Positions 44,747 through 53,294 of a DNA stretch of 64,000 nt are shown here, one piece after another. The stretch spans positions 1 through 64,000 of the forward strand of contig CAZSRX010000004.1 of the NCBI GenBank assembly GCA_964609675.1, in the 5' to 3' direction. A model generated the notes under the pieces. That model ran no database searches and had not been told where the DNA came from. It saw only the letters and a list, made by a program, of their open reading frames with translations. The DNA comes from CAZSRX01 sp964609675 [NCBI: uncultured Bacteroidota bacterium] (lineage in GTDB: Bacteria > CLD3 > SB21). A program made the translations under genes and the position numbers. Positions within the stretch are counted from its first letter, which is position 1. Each line of letters begins with the position of its first letter.

Positions 44747-44862
44747 TACGAAGCGCCCATTCCGTTAATTTTCCGTTACTTTTTTTCGAAAAATAGTTAT
44801 ATTGTTAATTGCGGCGTACGCTAAACCGCAGACCATTAATTCTTTTTCAGGATGATTCGTTT

Positions 44863-46695
44863 ATGGGCCTTTCCTCATCGGTCATAACGCAGAATTATTA
44901 CGCCGGTTATCAGCTGGCATTAGACCTCATCCGTCAGAAACGCGCCCTGTCCGGTTTCAATCTCTCAGCGGTTGACACGGACATGATCGAACTGGCGCAG
45001 TCGGTGTTCGGTTGCGAGCGTCTGGTCCGCCTTATCCAGACCACGCCGTTTCGTAAAGACCTTTATGAGAACGTCATTGCCGAGGAACTGGAACGGATTT
45101 CCAAGACGCTCTTTCCGGATGTCGGGAAAAAGCGGTTTGTCTCTCTGGAAAAACTGCATGACAGTTATGATTACGAGTTTCCTGACGGTGAGGCGCCGCC
45201 GGATGAGCCGGCCTGCGATGCGGCATCCGCCATCCAGTATGCGGAAATTCTGGATTACGTTAAAAACAAACTTTCACAGGAAAATTTCGACTATCTTTCG
45301 GAGTTGTTCAGCCATCAGAACGCTAAGGATCGGGAGTTTGCATGGAACGATAACATCTACCGCCTGATTGACCAGTCTCTGGACTATCTGGAAGAGAAGA
45401 TCTCCGAAATGCGCCGTCTCTTTCCAGACGGCCGGCCGTACCCTCAGGAAGCTATCGACGTAAAAAAACCGATGACCGATGCCGCAATTATCGGGTGTTA
45501 CAAGAACGTGTATCTGGGCATTTATAACCGTTTTCCCGTAAATTTTCTCAGCCATGAAGGACCGCGCCGTGCCGCCGTGATGACCCGCTATGCCGTGGAA
45601 ACCGTGCTGAAAAAACCGCCGATCGAAGTGCTGAAATCGTTCAAAACGCGCGAGCTGGCAAGCATCGGACTGACCGGCGTTGTTCGCCTGTTTAACTATT
45701 CGGTCGCGCGGGTTATACGCAACGCCTATCCTGAACTGCTCATGCCCTGGGAGTCGGGACATGTGGACGAAGGATTCTGGAACGACGAGACCAACCGCCG
45801 GATGGCCATTCAATGGCTGGTTGAGACTAAAATGAAAATCGCCCGCGCGGAAATCCCTAAAGCCCTTCGGGAAAACCAGATCAGCAAGGCCACGTTTATA
45901 GATCACGGATTGTCATATCTCTACAACCAGCATTATAAATCCGTCTCCCGCGCCCTGCAGTTTGCCTATCCGGAGCTGATGCCCTGGGAATTAGGCAGCG
46001 TTCCCAACAGCTTCTGGAAAGGACCGGAAGGCCGTCAGAATGTTATCCAAGCCATCCACTGGATGATCCGGCAACTCCAGATTCCGGTCACCGAAATTCC
46101 TGTGGCCATCAGGAATAAAGTCATAACACGGGAAACATTTAAAAGCTACGGCCTTTCAACCGTATATGAAAGCCTTTTTAAGAAAAACATGTATCAGTTG
46201 TTCAACACCGCCTATCCCGGACAGTTTGAAATCTGGGAAATCGGCAAGACACCGGCGGAATACTGGGATAACGTCATCAACGGCTACCGGGCTGCTCTGT
46301 GGGTGGCGCGGAAAGAAAACGTGGAAGAAAAGAAAATTTCCCGCGCGATACGCACCGGCAAACTTTCCCGGGAAACATTTGCCCGCTACGGCCTCAGCGC
46401 CATGCTCAAACGGACGTTCGACAACGAACTGAAAAACGCCTATCTGCCGTACCTCGTGGAATACAATCAGGATCTTGATATGCTGCTCCGCGACGCGTTG
46501 CTGCTGTCGGTGCTGCAACTGCAGATGCAGAAAATCAAATCACAGACCATTATGCACCGTCTTTTTAAAGGGTTGTTTTTCCGCGCGCTTACCGGTACCG
46601 CGGAACGCAGCCAATTGCGCCTGTACGACCGCATCAAAAAGCGTATAAAAAGCCGTATGGGCGATCTTTCCCGCCGCATCATGACCGATTATTAA
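44863..46695 (+). CDS. Large tandem-repeat protein of unknown function
   Basis: A 610-residue protein I do not recognise. The C-terminal half has at least four tandem units of about 80 residues, with anchor motifs AYPELLMPWESG (about residue 288), AYPELMPWELG (368), AYPGQFEIWEIG (450) and a degenerate AYLPYL (526). Each is preceded by an IP.A(I/L)R...TF...GLS helical segment and followed by a FW/YW element. A weaker unit may precede (IYNRFP near 222). The first 200 residues are helical and acidic. No signal peptide or membrane helix. It lies 116 bp after phoR, probably with its own promoter. The repeat pattern vaguely recalls repeats found beside homing endonucleases (DUF4046-like), but I cannot confirm that. 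Confidence 0.8.
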   Translation: MGLSSSVITQNYYAGYQLALDLIRQKRALSGFNLSAVDTDMIELAQSVFGCERLVRLIQTTPFRKDLYENVIAEELERISKTLFPDVGKKRFVSLEKLHDSYDYEFPDGEAPPDEPACDAASAIQYAEILDYVKNKLSQENFDYLSELFSHQNAKDREFAWNDNIYRLIDQSLDYLEEKISEMRRLFPDGRPYPQEAIDVKKPMTDAAIIGCYKNVYLGIYNRFPVNFLSHEGPRRAAVMTRYAVETVLKKPPIEVLKSFKTRELASIGLTGVVRLFNYSVARVIRNAYPELLMPWESGHVDEGFWNDETNRRMAIQWLVETKMKIARAEIPKALRENQISKATFIDHGLSYLYNQHYKSVSRALQFAYPELMPWELGSVPNSFWKGPEGRQNVIQAIHWMIRQLQIPVTEIPVAIRNKVITRETFKSYGLSTVYESLFKKNMYQLFNTAYPGQFEIWEIGKTPAEYWDNVINGYRAALWVARKENVEEKKISRAIRTGKLSRETFARYGLSAMLKRTFDNELKNAYLPYLVEYNQDLDMLLRDALLLSVLQLQMQKIKSQTIMHRLFKGLFFRALTGTAERSQLRLYDRIKKRIKSRMGDLSRRIMTDY

Positions 46696-46940
46696 ACTGT
46701 CTGGCTGTTTATCGCCGGATTTTGACAATCATTGTTTTGTTTGACACTATTCGAATTGTAATAAAGACTGACGGATAATTCCATGAATTCGGCATTAATA
46801 CGCACGTTTCAATCGCCGCAATTTTGAAGAAAAACACCTGATGGATTTGCAAATACATTTGCCTCAAAGCTTCCGAGTGGGCGCGATAACGATCGGTATT
46901 TGTCCATAATATGTCCAATTACTCATCACCGGCCGGCCCC

Positions 46941-48794
46941 TTAGAAGCGGCTGGTAATGCCGAAATGCACCATACCGGTTGAAAGGCTGGTTCGGCGGCC
47001 GAGACCGTAATCCAGGCCGAAAAGCCCCATGCGCGTCTGAAAGCGCAGGCCGAACCCGTAACCGACCGGCCAACCGTCTTCCGTGCGAATCCTCGTTTTT
47101 TCCGCATCGGCGTAGATTTTACGGTAATAATAACCCACATCGGCAAACAGGAAAATCCGCGACTGTCGGGATGTGAGCCAGCGGAGTTCCAGGTTATTCC
47201 ACCCGATACGTGTGCCGCTGAAAAATTCCTGCTGATAGCCGCGTAACGTATTCAGCCCGCCCAGCCGCGTCTGTTCGCTGTAGGGCACCACGGCTTGCGG
47301 CGTTTTGTAAACGCTTCCGTGCATCCCGGTGAACAGCACCAACCGCCGGCTTACCGGAAGATATCCTTCAAAATCCATAAGCACTTTTTGCGTCGCGTAG
47401 CGCTCGGTTTGTCGGCTGAGAATTTTCATGTCGGCACCGATATATATTGTATCGCGACCGGAAGGGTTTTCCATAAACGATTGATCCGATTTACGGCTAT
47501 AGGCGGCCGAGGCGCCATAAAACACACCGCGTGTGGGGTTAAGACGGTCATCCCTCGAATCGTAACGGATACCAAAAGAAGCGGTCAGAAAAGCCGACGC
47601 GGGAATGCCGAAAATAAAACCGATGGCCGTACCGCCGGGATCAACCGTTTTACGCTGGATACTGCCGGTCAACTGCCAATAGGGATTCATTTCGTACGCG
47701 GCATCCAGCCCGTAATGCCGTTCCACATAAATCGTGTCCTGCACCATCTGCTGCATCGAAACGGTAAGATGCACCGGCCAACCCGCAACCCACGGCTCGG
47801 TGTAAGCGATCAGAAAATCCTGCGAATAACGATTTTTCTTCTGCCAGCGGAAGTCAAGCCGACGCGCCGTACCGAAGAGATTCTGAAAGGATAAATTGAT
47901 CATGCCGGTGAAATAACCGCGTTCTTCGGTTCCCGGGCGTTTAGGCACATAGCCGGCGATGCCATCTATCGTATTAGACGGACCTTCCGTGACGCGGATC
48001 TGCAGGCCGTACAGGGAATCCCGTCCGAGGACAATCTCCGGCTCTTCCACGCGATCCATAAAAGTCAGCTTCCGCAACCGCGCCGCGCCGCTTTCAACGC
48101 GCCTCTGGTCATACAACGACGGCGGCGTATATCCGAAATACCGCCCCAGAACGCGGCTTTGCGTCTGCGTGTTGCCTTCAAACTGAATGCTTCTGATAAT
48201 AACCTCAGGGCCTTCATCCACCGCCAGCGTCAGGTTCAGCGCGGGCTCGTGGCCGTCGCTTATCAGCGAATATTCCGGAATGGTAATGACAGCAAACGGC
48301 CGGCCGGTCTGTTCGTATTGCGATAGCAGGTAGTCAATGTCCTGCCCAAAAACCGTCGGATCGAATACGACGCCGGACCGGGTTTCCATAAACGCGATCA
48401 TACGGGAGGCCGAAAATAAATCGTTTCCGGTAATGCTGATGGTGCCCGTGCGGATGGGTTTGTTTTCTGTCAGATAAATATGAATGGCAACCTGTCCGCT
48501 GTCCTGGCTGTATATCGTTTCCACGGTGTCAACGGCGGCAAGATAATAATGCTTTTTTTCATAGAGCCGTAAAAGGGCCAGCAGGTCATTTTTCAGCGCC
48601 TCGGCGGCATACGGCTGATTTTTTTTCAGGAAAAAAGCGTCTAAAATTTTATCGGAGCTGATTTTTTTATTGCCGTAAATTTCGATGGCTTGCACCACGG
48701 GTGTCCGCGCGCGCGGATGATCCTGCGAATAATTTCTGCCTGAAACACTCAGCAAAACCGGAATGGTCAGTATCCATATCGGAAGCGGCTTCAT
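46941..48794 (-). CDS. BamA/TamA-family outer membrane protein (Omp85)
   Basis: A 617-residue Omp85 protein: signal peptide (about residues 1-24), about three POTRA domains (about 30-260), then a 16-strand-type surface-antigen barrel (about 270-617) ending in an aromatic strand (GMVHFGITSRF). The LGGLNTLRGYQQEFFSG stretch holds the conserved (V/I)RG(F/Y) motif of the L6 loop, here LRGYQ. It is shorter than BamA (which has five POTRAs) and more like TamA/ShlB-type members. It overlaps the upstream YigZ gene by four bases. Confidence 0.85.
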   Translation of the reverse strand: MKPLPIWILTIPVLLSVSGRNYSQDHPRARTPVVQAIEIYGNKKISSDKILDAFFLKKNQPYAAEALKNDLLALLRLYEKKHYYLAAVDTVETIYSQDSGQVAIHIYLTENKPIRTGTISITGNDLFSASRMIAFMETRSGVVFDPTVFGQDIDYLLSQYEQTGRPFAVITIPEYSLISDGHEPALNLTLAVDEGPEVIIRSIQFEGNTQTQSRVLGRYFGYTPPSLYDQRRVESGAARLRKLTFMDRVEEPEIVLGRDSLYGLQIRVTEGPSNTIDGIAGYVPKRPGTEERGYFTGMINLSFQNLFGTARRLDFRWQKKNRYSQDFLIAYTEPWVAGWPVHLTVSMQQMVQDTIYVERHYGLDAAYEMNPYWQLTGSIQRKTVDPGGTAIGFIFGIPASAFLTASFGIRYDSRDDRLNPTRGVFYGASAAYSRKSDQSFMENPSGRDTIYIGADMKILSRQTERYATQKVLMDFEGYLPVSRRLVLFTGMHGSVYKTPQAVVPYSEQTRLGGLNTLRGYQQEFFSGTRIGWNNLELRWLTSRQSRIFLFADVGYYYRKIYADAEKTRIRTEDGWPVGYGFGLRFQTRMGLFGLDYGLGRRTSLSTGMVHFGITSRF

Positions 48795-49417
48795 GCGATC
48801 GTTTCAATAATCCTGGCACGGTTGCCCGTGCGGTCGATCAGGTTGGCCTTGAACGCGCCGATTTCTCTCAGCCTTACCTCGACAGTCAGGGATACCGTTT
48901 GCCCGTATTCGGAATGAACAATCCGGCCATTCACGGACTGAATCAGGCGCCTCACAGCATTCGTTTCCGTATAGGGATATGCGATACGCACGGTGCCGGT
49001 GATAATTTTGGTTATGACAATGGCCTGGTCCAGCGTGGCCTGCGCGCAGTCAGAATACGCACGGGTCAGCCCGCCCGTGCCGAGTTTGGTGCCGCCGAAG
49101 TACCGCGTAACCACCACGATCAGATCGGTCAGGTTTTTCCCCCGAATGGCCTGCAGTATCGGTCGTCCGGCAGTGCCGCTCGGCTCGCCGTCGTCGCTGT
49201 AGCGTGTGGACTGATGCGGTTCGACACCCAGCGTGTAGGCGTAACAGTGATGGCTTGCGTCATAATATTTCTTTGAAAGGCTTTCCAGAATGGCTTCTGC
49301 CGCTGATTTGTCCAGTACCGGCGCGGCTACACCAATAAATGACGACCCTTTGATTTTAATTTCGGCGTGCGATTCCTGTCCGATTGTCTGAAATTCGTCG
49401 AGGATCATGGTGACCAT
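48791..49417 (-). CDS. YigZ/IMPACT-family protein
   Basis: A 208-residue protein of the UPF0029/IMPACT family. The N-terminal domain (about residues 18-125) shows the KIKGSSFIGVAAPV, SHHCYAYTLG, DDGEPSGTAGRPIL and VVVTRYFGGTKLGTGGL signature; a smaller C-terminal ferredoxin-like domain follows. The function in bacteria is unclear; a role in translation stress is suggested by eukaryotic IMPACT. Alternative start ATG at 49408. Confidence 0.9.
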   Translation of the reverse strand: MVTMILDEFQTIGQESHAEIKIKGSSFIGVAAPVLDKSAAEAILESLSKKYYDASHHCYAYTLGVEPHQSTRYSDDGEPSGTAGRPILQAIRGKNLTDLIVVVTRYFGGTKLGTGGLTRAYSDCAQATLDQAIVITKIITGTVRIAYPYTETNAVRRLIQSVNGRIVHSEYGQTVSLTVEVRLREIGAFKANLIDRTGNRARIIETIA

Positions 49418-49472
49418 TTCGCGCCGGGCCCGTAAAAGGAAACGGCTTTCTGAATAGGCGCCGTACGCGCGA

Positions 49473-50771
49473 TTATTCGAAAAACATTTTGTTTTTGTGA
49501 ATCACGCCGGCGGCCTTACCCCGGAACGCATATCCGTGAAACGGCGTGTTTCGGGATACCGAGCAGGTCTCGTTAACGTCGTACGTCCAGGTTCGTTCGG
49601 GATCAATCACGGTTAAGCAGGGTTCCTCGCCGGCCTTGATTTCCGGTTGTTTGAGGTTAAGGATTTTTCGAGGCGCCAGAGCCATTCGTTCGATAAGCTG
49701 ATGGATGGTCAGAACGCCGGTATGCACCAGATTAGTCAACGCAAGGCCGACACTGGTTTCGAGTCCGATGATGCCGAACGCGGCGAGGTCATATTCGCAG
49801 TCCTTGTCGTCCACGGTGTGCGGCGCATGATCGGACGCTATAGCGTCAATCGTGCCGTCCCTGAGCCCTTCCCTTATGGCCTGTACGTCGGCGGCTTCGC
49901 GAAGCGGCGGATTCATCTTGGTGTTGGGGTTGAAGCTTTCCACGGCTTCGTCGGTCAGTGTGAAGTGATGCGGCGTGGCTTCGCAGGTCACCGGAACGCC
50001 ACGGGCCTTGGCTTCGCGGATCATGCGCACCGAACCGGCCGTCGATACGTGCGCGAAGTGGACAGGCGCGCCCGTGTATTCCGCAATCAGAATATCGCGC
50101 GCAATAATCACTTCCTCGGATAACCGCGGGATCGGTTTCATACCCAGCCGGGTAGACATAAATCCCTCGTGCATGGAACCCTTATTGGTCAGCGCTTTGT
50201 CCTCGGCGTGCTGGATCAAGGGAATGCGGTACATCGTCAGGTATTCCAGCGCGCGACGCATGATCTCCGCATTATACACGGGCTCGCCGTCGTCCGAAAC
50301 GGCCACGATGCCCGCTTTAACCAGCGCCGCAATCTCGGCCAGTTCTTTGCCTTCGCGGTTCTTTGTAACGCATCCTACCGGAAATACCTCGACCAGATGC
50401 GACGCAGATTTGAATTGGATATATTGTACCGTATCCGGCGTATCGGCGGCGGGGGTCGTGTTGGGCATGCTGGCCAGGGCCGTAAATCCGCCTGCCATCG
50501 CGGCATTGCATCCTGTCCAGATCGTTTCCTTGTCTTCACGCCCCGGCTCCCGCAAGTGCACGTGCATATCCATAAAGCCGTGCGTCAAAATCGCGCCTTG
50601 CAGGTCGAGCACCTGTGCCGTACCCGGCGCGATAACTCCGGTCTTTTCGATTTTACCGTTTTTTATCAACACGTCGCCGCGTTCATCTTTCTTTGCTTTA
50701 AGATCAATGATTCTGGCATTCTTCAGGAGCAGTTCGTCGGGTAAGGTCTTAAAATGTATTTGTCTGGCCAT
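49473..50771 (-). CDS. pyrC: Dihydroorotase (class I)
   Basis: Third step of pyrimidine synthesis: N-carbamoyl-L-aspartate to dihydroorotate. A 432-residue amidohydrolase with metal ligands in HGFMDMHVHLREPGREDKET, further His in LIQHAEDKAL and HFAHVSTAGS, and the catalytic Asp in IASDHAPHT. The length and DxHxHxR-like motif fit class I (long) dihydroorotase, as in many non-enteric bacteria. It is divergent from rny with 287 bp between them. Confidence 0.95.
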   Translation of the reverse strand: MARQIHFKTLPDELLLKNARIIDLKAKKDERGDVLIKNGKIEKTGVIAPGTAQVLDLQGAILTHGFMDMHVHLREPGREDKETIWTGCNAAMAGGFTALASMPNTTPAADTPDTVQYIQFKSASHLVEVFPVGCVTKNREGKELAEIAALVKAGIVAVSDDGEPVYNAEIMRRALEYLTMYRIPLIQHAEDKALTNKGSMHEGFMSTRLGMKPIPRLSEEVIIARDILIAEYTGAPVHFAHVSTAGSVRMIREAKARGVPVTCEATPHHFTLTDEAVESFNPNTKMNPPLREAADVQAIREGLRDGTIDAIASDHAPHTVDDKDCEYDLAAFGIIGLETSVGLALTNLVHTGVLTIHQLIERMALAPRKILNLKQPEIKAGEEPCLTVIDPERTWTYDVNETCSVSRNTPFHGYAFRGKAAGVIHKNKMFFE

Positions 50772-51058
50772 AAAATCTGTATCAGTATGGTTAAAGGATA
50801 ATATGCAATTTTCGCAATAATATAGTATTTATGCGTGAATGTCAAATACATAATTGCGTTAAAGATGGGTTCATTCAACCGTTTTATACCGTTGGGGGGT
50901 CCGATGATTTTTACTTGATTGGTGCCCAATTCACGAGAATTATTATAATTAAAGGTTTTAGATTTTTCGATGAGTAATACTTGATATTATTACTATAAAT
51001 TTGTATTATTTTTTTTATGTTCAGAAAAGCAATGAAAACTTACCCATAAGGCCATTCA

Positions 51059-52666
51059 ATGGAAACTTTAATTATAGCCATCGGCGCCGGTCTCATCATG
51101 TTCATTCTTGGATGGATGCTGGCCCGGTATGTCGGCAAAAACAAACTGTCGGAAATTAAAAAAACCGCCGAGAACGTATTGCGTGATGCCCACCGGGAGG
51201 CGGACAATATTAAGAAAGACGCGCAGGTCAAAGCTAAAGAGCGGTGGCAGCAGTTTAAGATGAAAATTTCTTCGGAAACGGAGGAGCGGGAAAAACGTCT
51301 GAAACAGTACGAAAGCCGTCTGGCGAACCGTGAAAAGGACGTCCGTCAGCGCATGAATAACGTTCTTGAGAAAGAGCAGAAAATCCTTGCCGAAACACGG
51401 CGGCTTGCGTCGCAGGAAGAGGCGCTGAAAACCAAAGAACAGAAAATTGAGCAACTGACACAGGCGCAGTTAGAGAAACTGGAAAAAATCACCGGTTTAT
51501 CGCAGGAAGAAGCCAAAAAACAATTTCTCGAAAGCATCACCCAACGCGCCCAGCGCGAGGCCGCGGAACTGATGCTTCAGATCAAGACCGAAGCCCAGCA
51601 GAAAGCGACTTTTGAGGCCAAATGGATTCTCTCCGACGCCATTCAGCGTCTGGCCTCGGATCACACGTCGGAAACCACGCTGACGTCCGTGGAATTGCCG
51701 AATGAGCGTATCAAGGGCGCCATCATCGGCCGCGAAGGGCGGAACATCAAAGCGTTTGAGCAGGCCACCGGCGTCAAGGTTATCATTGACGACACCCCTG
51801 AAGTCGTGGTTCTGTCCGGCTTCGACCCCGTAAAAAGGGAAATCGCCCGCATCGCGATGTCCAAGCTGGTCGAAAACCCAAACATCCAGCCGGAATACGT
51901 GGACGATGTGGTGGAAAAAGCCCGCCGATACGTCGAAAACCAAATGAACAAAGCTTCCGAGGAAACGCTCAACAGCCTGAATATCAAGAATGTCAATCCT
52001 GAAATCAAGGCCATGCTGGGCCGTCTGAAATACCGTACGAGCTACGGGCAGAACGTACTTCAGCATGCCAAGGAAGTCGCCCTGCTGGCCGGCACCATGG
52101 CGGCCGAGCTCGGCTATGACGTGCAGCTGGCGCGGCGCGCGGGGTTGTTTCACGACATCGGCAAAGCCATGAGCAACGACACCGAAGGCAGTCATGTAAC
52201 CATCGGCGTGGAAGTGGCTACCCGCTGCAAGGAGCACGAAGTGGTCATCAACTCCATTCTCGCGCACCACGACGAAGCCGAGCCGATTCATCCGATCTCG
52301 CATCTCGTAACGGCGGCCGACATTATCAGCGGCTCGCGCCCCGGCGCCCGGCGAGAACCTCTGGAAGCGTACGGCGCCCGCATCGAAAAACTTGAGCAGA
52401 TCGCCCATCAGTTCGAGGGCGTGGCTAAAGTCTATGCCATCTTCGCCGGACGGGAGATCCGCATTGTTGTCGAGGCCGACAAGATGGACGATGCGCAGGC
52501 CGCCATGCTCAGCTCCAACGTGGCCAATAAAATCCAAAGCGAGATGCAGTATCCCGGTCAGATCAAAGTGGTCGTGATTCGCGAGCGCCGTGTCGTCCGT
52601 TACACCAACAGCACGACCCCCACGGTGGACGAAAACCATGTAGAAGAAAAAATTTCCGGCGATTAA
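51059..52666 (+). CDS. rny: Ribonuclease Y
   Basis: A 535-residue membrane-anchored endoribonuclease that starts mRNA decay. N-terminal membrane helix (about residues 3-23), a long charged coiled coil (about 28-180), a KH domain (GRDEGRNI-like loop: IIGREGRNIKAFEQATG) and an HD domain with RRAGLFHDIGKAM and LAHHDEAEP. The family YxxSYGQN motif appears as YRTSYGQNVL. Length is normal. The divergent gap upstream holds TATAAT at 50944-50949, but without a good -35. Confidence 0.96.
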   Translation: METLIIAIGAGLIMFILGWMLARYVGKNKLSEIKKTAENVLRDAHREADNIKKDAQVKAKERWQQFKMKISSETEEREKRLKQYESRLANREKDVRQRMNNVLEKEQKILAETRRLASQEEALKTKEQKIEQLTQAQLEKLEKITGLSQEEAKKQFLESITQRAQREAAELMLQIKTEAQQKATFEAKWILSDAIQRLASDHTSETTLTSVELPNERIKGAIIGREGRNIKAFEQATGVKVIIDDTPEVVVLSGFDPVKREIARIAMSKLVENPNIQPEYVDDVVEKARRYVENQMNKASEETLNSLNIKNVNPEIKAMLGRLKYRTSYGQNVLQHAKEVALLAGTMAAELGYDVQLARRAGLFHDIGKAMSNDTEGSHVTIGVEVATRCKEHEVVINSILAHHDEAEPIHPISHLVTAADIISGSRPGARREPLEAYGARIEKLEQIAHQFEGVAKVYAIFAGREIRIVVEADKMDDAQAAMLSSNVANKIQSEMQYPGQIKVVVIRERRVVRYTNSTTPTVDENHVEEKISGD

Positions 52667-52718
52667 CGCATGAATAAATTCCGGACATTAGAAATACAAT
52701 CCAGGAGAACTACACAAC

Positions 52719-53270
52719 ATGAAACCTAAAACCACCGCTTTGAATCCGGCTGCTCTAAAAAGCTTTGTATGGATTATCGGTTTTTCCCTTCTGACGGCGC
52801 TCGGCGCCTGGCTGGAACTGTGGTTGCCATTTACCATCGTGCCGATTACTCTGCAGTCGCTTTTTGTCCTGCTGGCCGGCGCTTTTCTGGGTTCCCGGCG
52901 CGGCGCCCTCAGTCAGATCCTCTATCTGAGCTACGGCATTACGGGACTGCCTGTATACAGCGGCGGGGCTTTCGGCTTCTTTCATATTTTCGGCCCAACC
53001 GGCGGTTACTTACTGGCGTTTCCGGTTGCCGCCTTTGTCACCGGACTGCTGGTCAATTCGCGCCGTCACTGGACCCTGAATGCGCTCGGTTTTTCAGCCG
53101 GGTCCGCGGTGATCCTGCTCGGAGGCACGTTCCAACTGACGCTCTTCACCGGTCATGATTTCCTGCGGGCACTGGCCCTGGGATTCGTCCCCTTTGCCGC
53201 GGGCGACTTCATCAAAAGCGTTGCCGCCGCGCTGATTTTTAAAGCCAAATATTTTTTCAAGCAATTTTAA
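52719..53270 (+). CDS. bioY: Biotin transporter BioY (ECF substrate-binding subunit)
   Basis: A 183-residue integral membrane S component of the ECF biotin importer. The pattern of about six helices, TIVPITLQSLFVLLAGAFLG, SYGITGLPVYSGG, FGPTGGYLLAFPVAAFVTG and the C-terminal GDFIKSVAAA is diagnostic. No ECF ATPases are adjacent, which is common: BioY may share a module encoded elsewhere or work alone. The ATG has AGGAG upstream (CCAGGAGAAC). Confidence 0.93.
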   Translation: MKPKTTALNPAALKSFVWIIGFSLLTALGAWLELWLPFTIVPITLQSLFVLLAGAFLGSRRGALSQILYLSYGITGLPVYSGGAFGFFHIFGPTGGYLLAFPVAAFVTGLLVNSRRHWTLNALGFSAGSAVILLGGTFQLTLFTGHDFLRALALGFVPFAAGDFIKSVAAALIFKAKYFFKQF

Positions 53271-53294
53271 ACCTGATTACCCGAAAGCACGCTT

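Noticed and set aside
51497-52639. Minus-strand open frame of 380 codons antisense to rny
   Set aside because: Opposite-strand shadow of the KH and HD regions of RNase Y; His/Val/Phe-rich without family resemblance.
52667-52718. Possible riboswitch or BirA operator before bioY
   Set aside because: The gap is only 52 bp and contains just a ribosome binding site; no operator palindrome or riboswitch core is seen.
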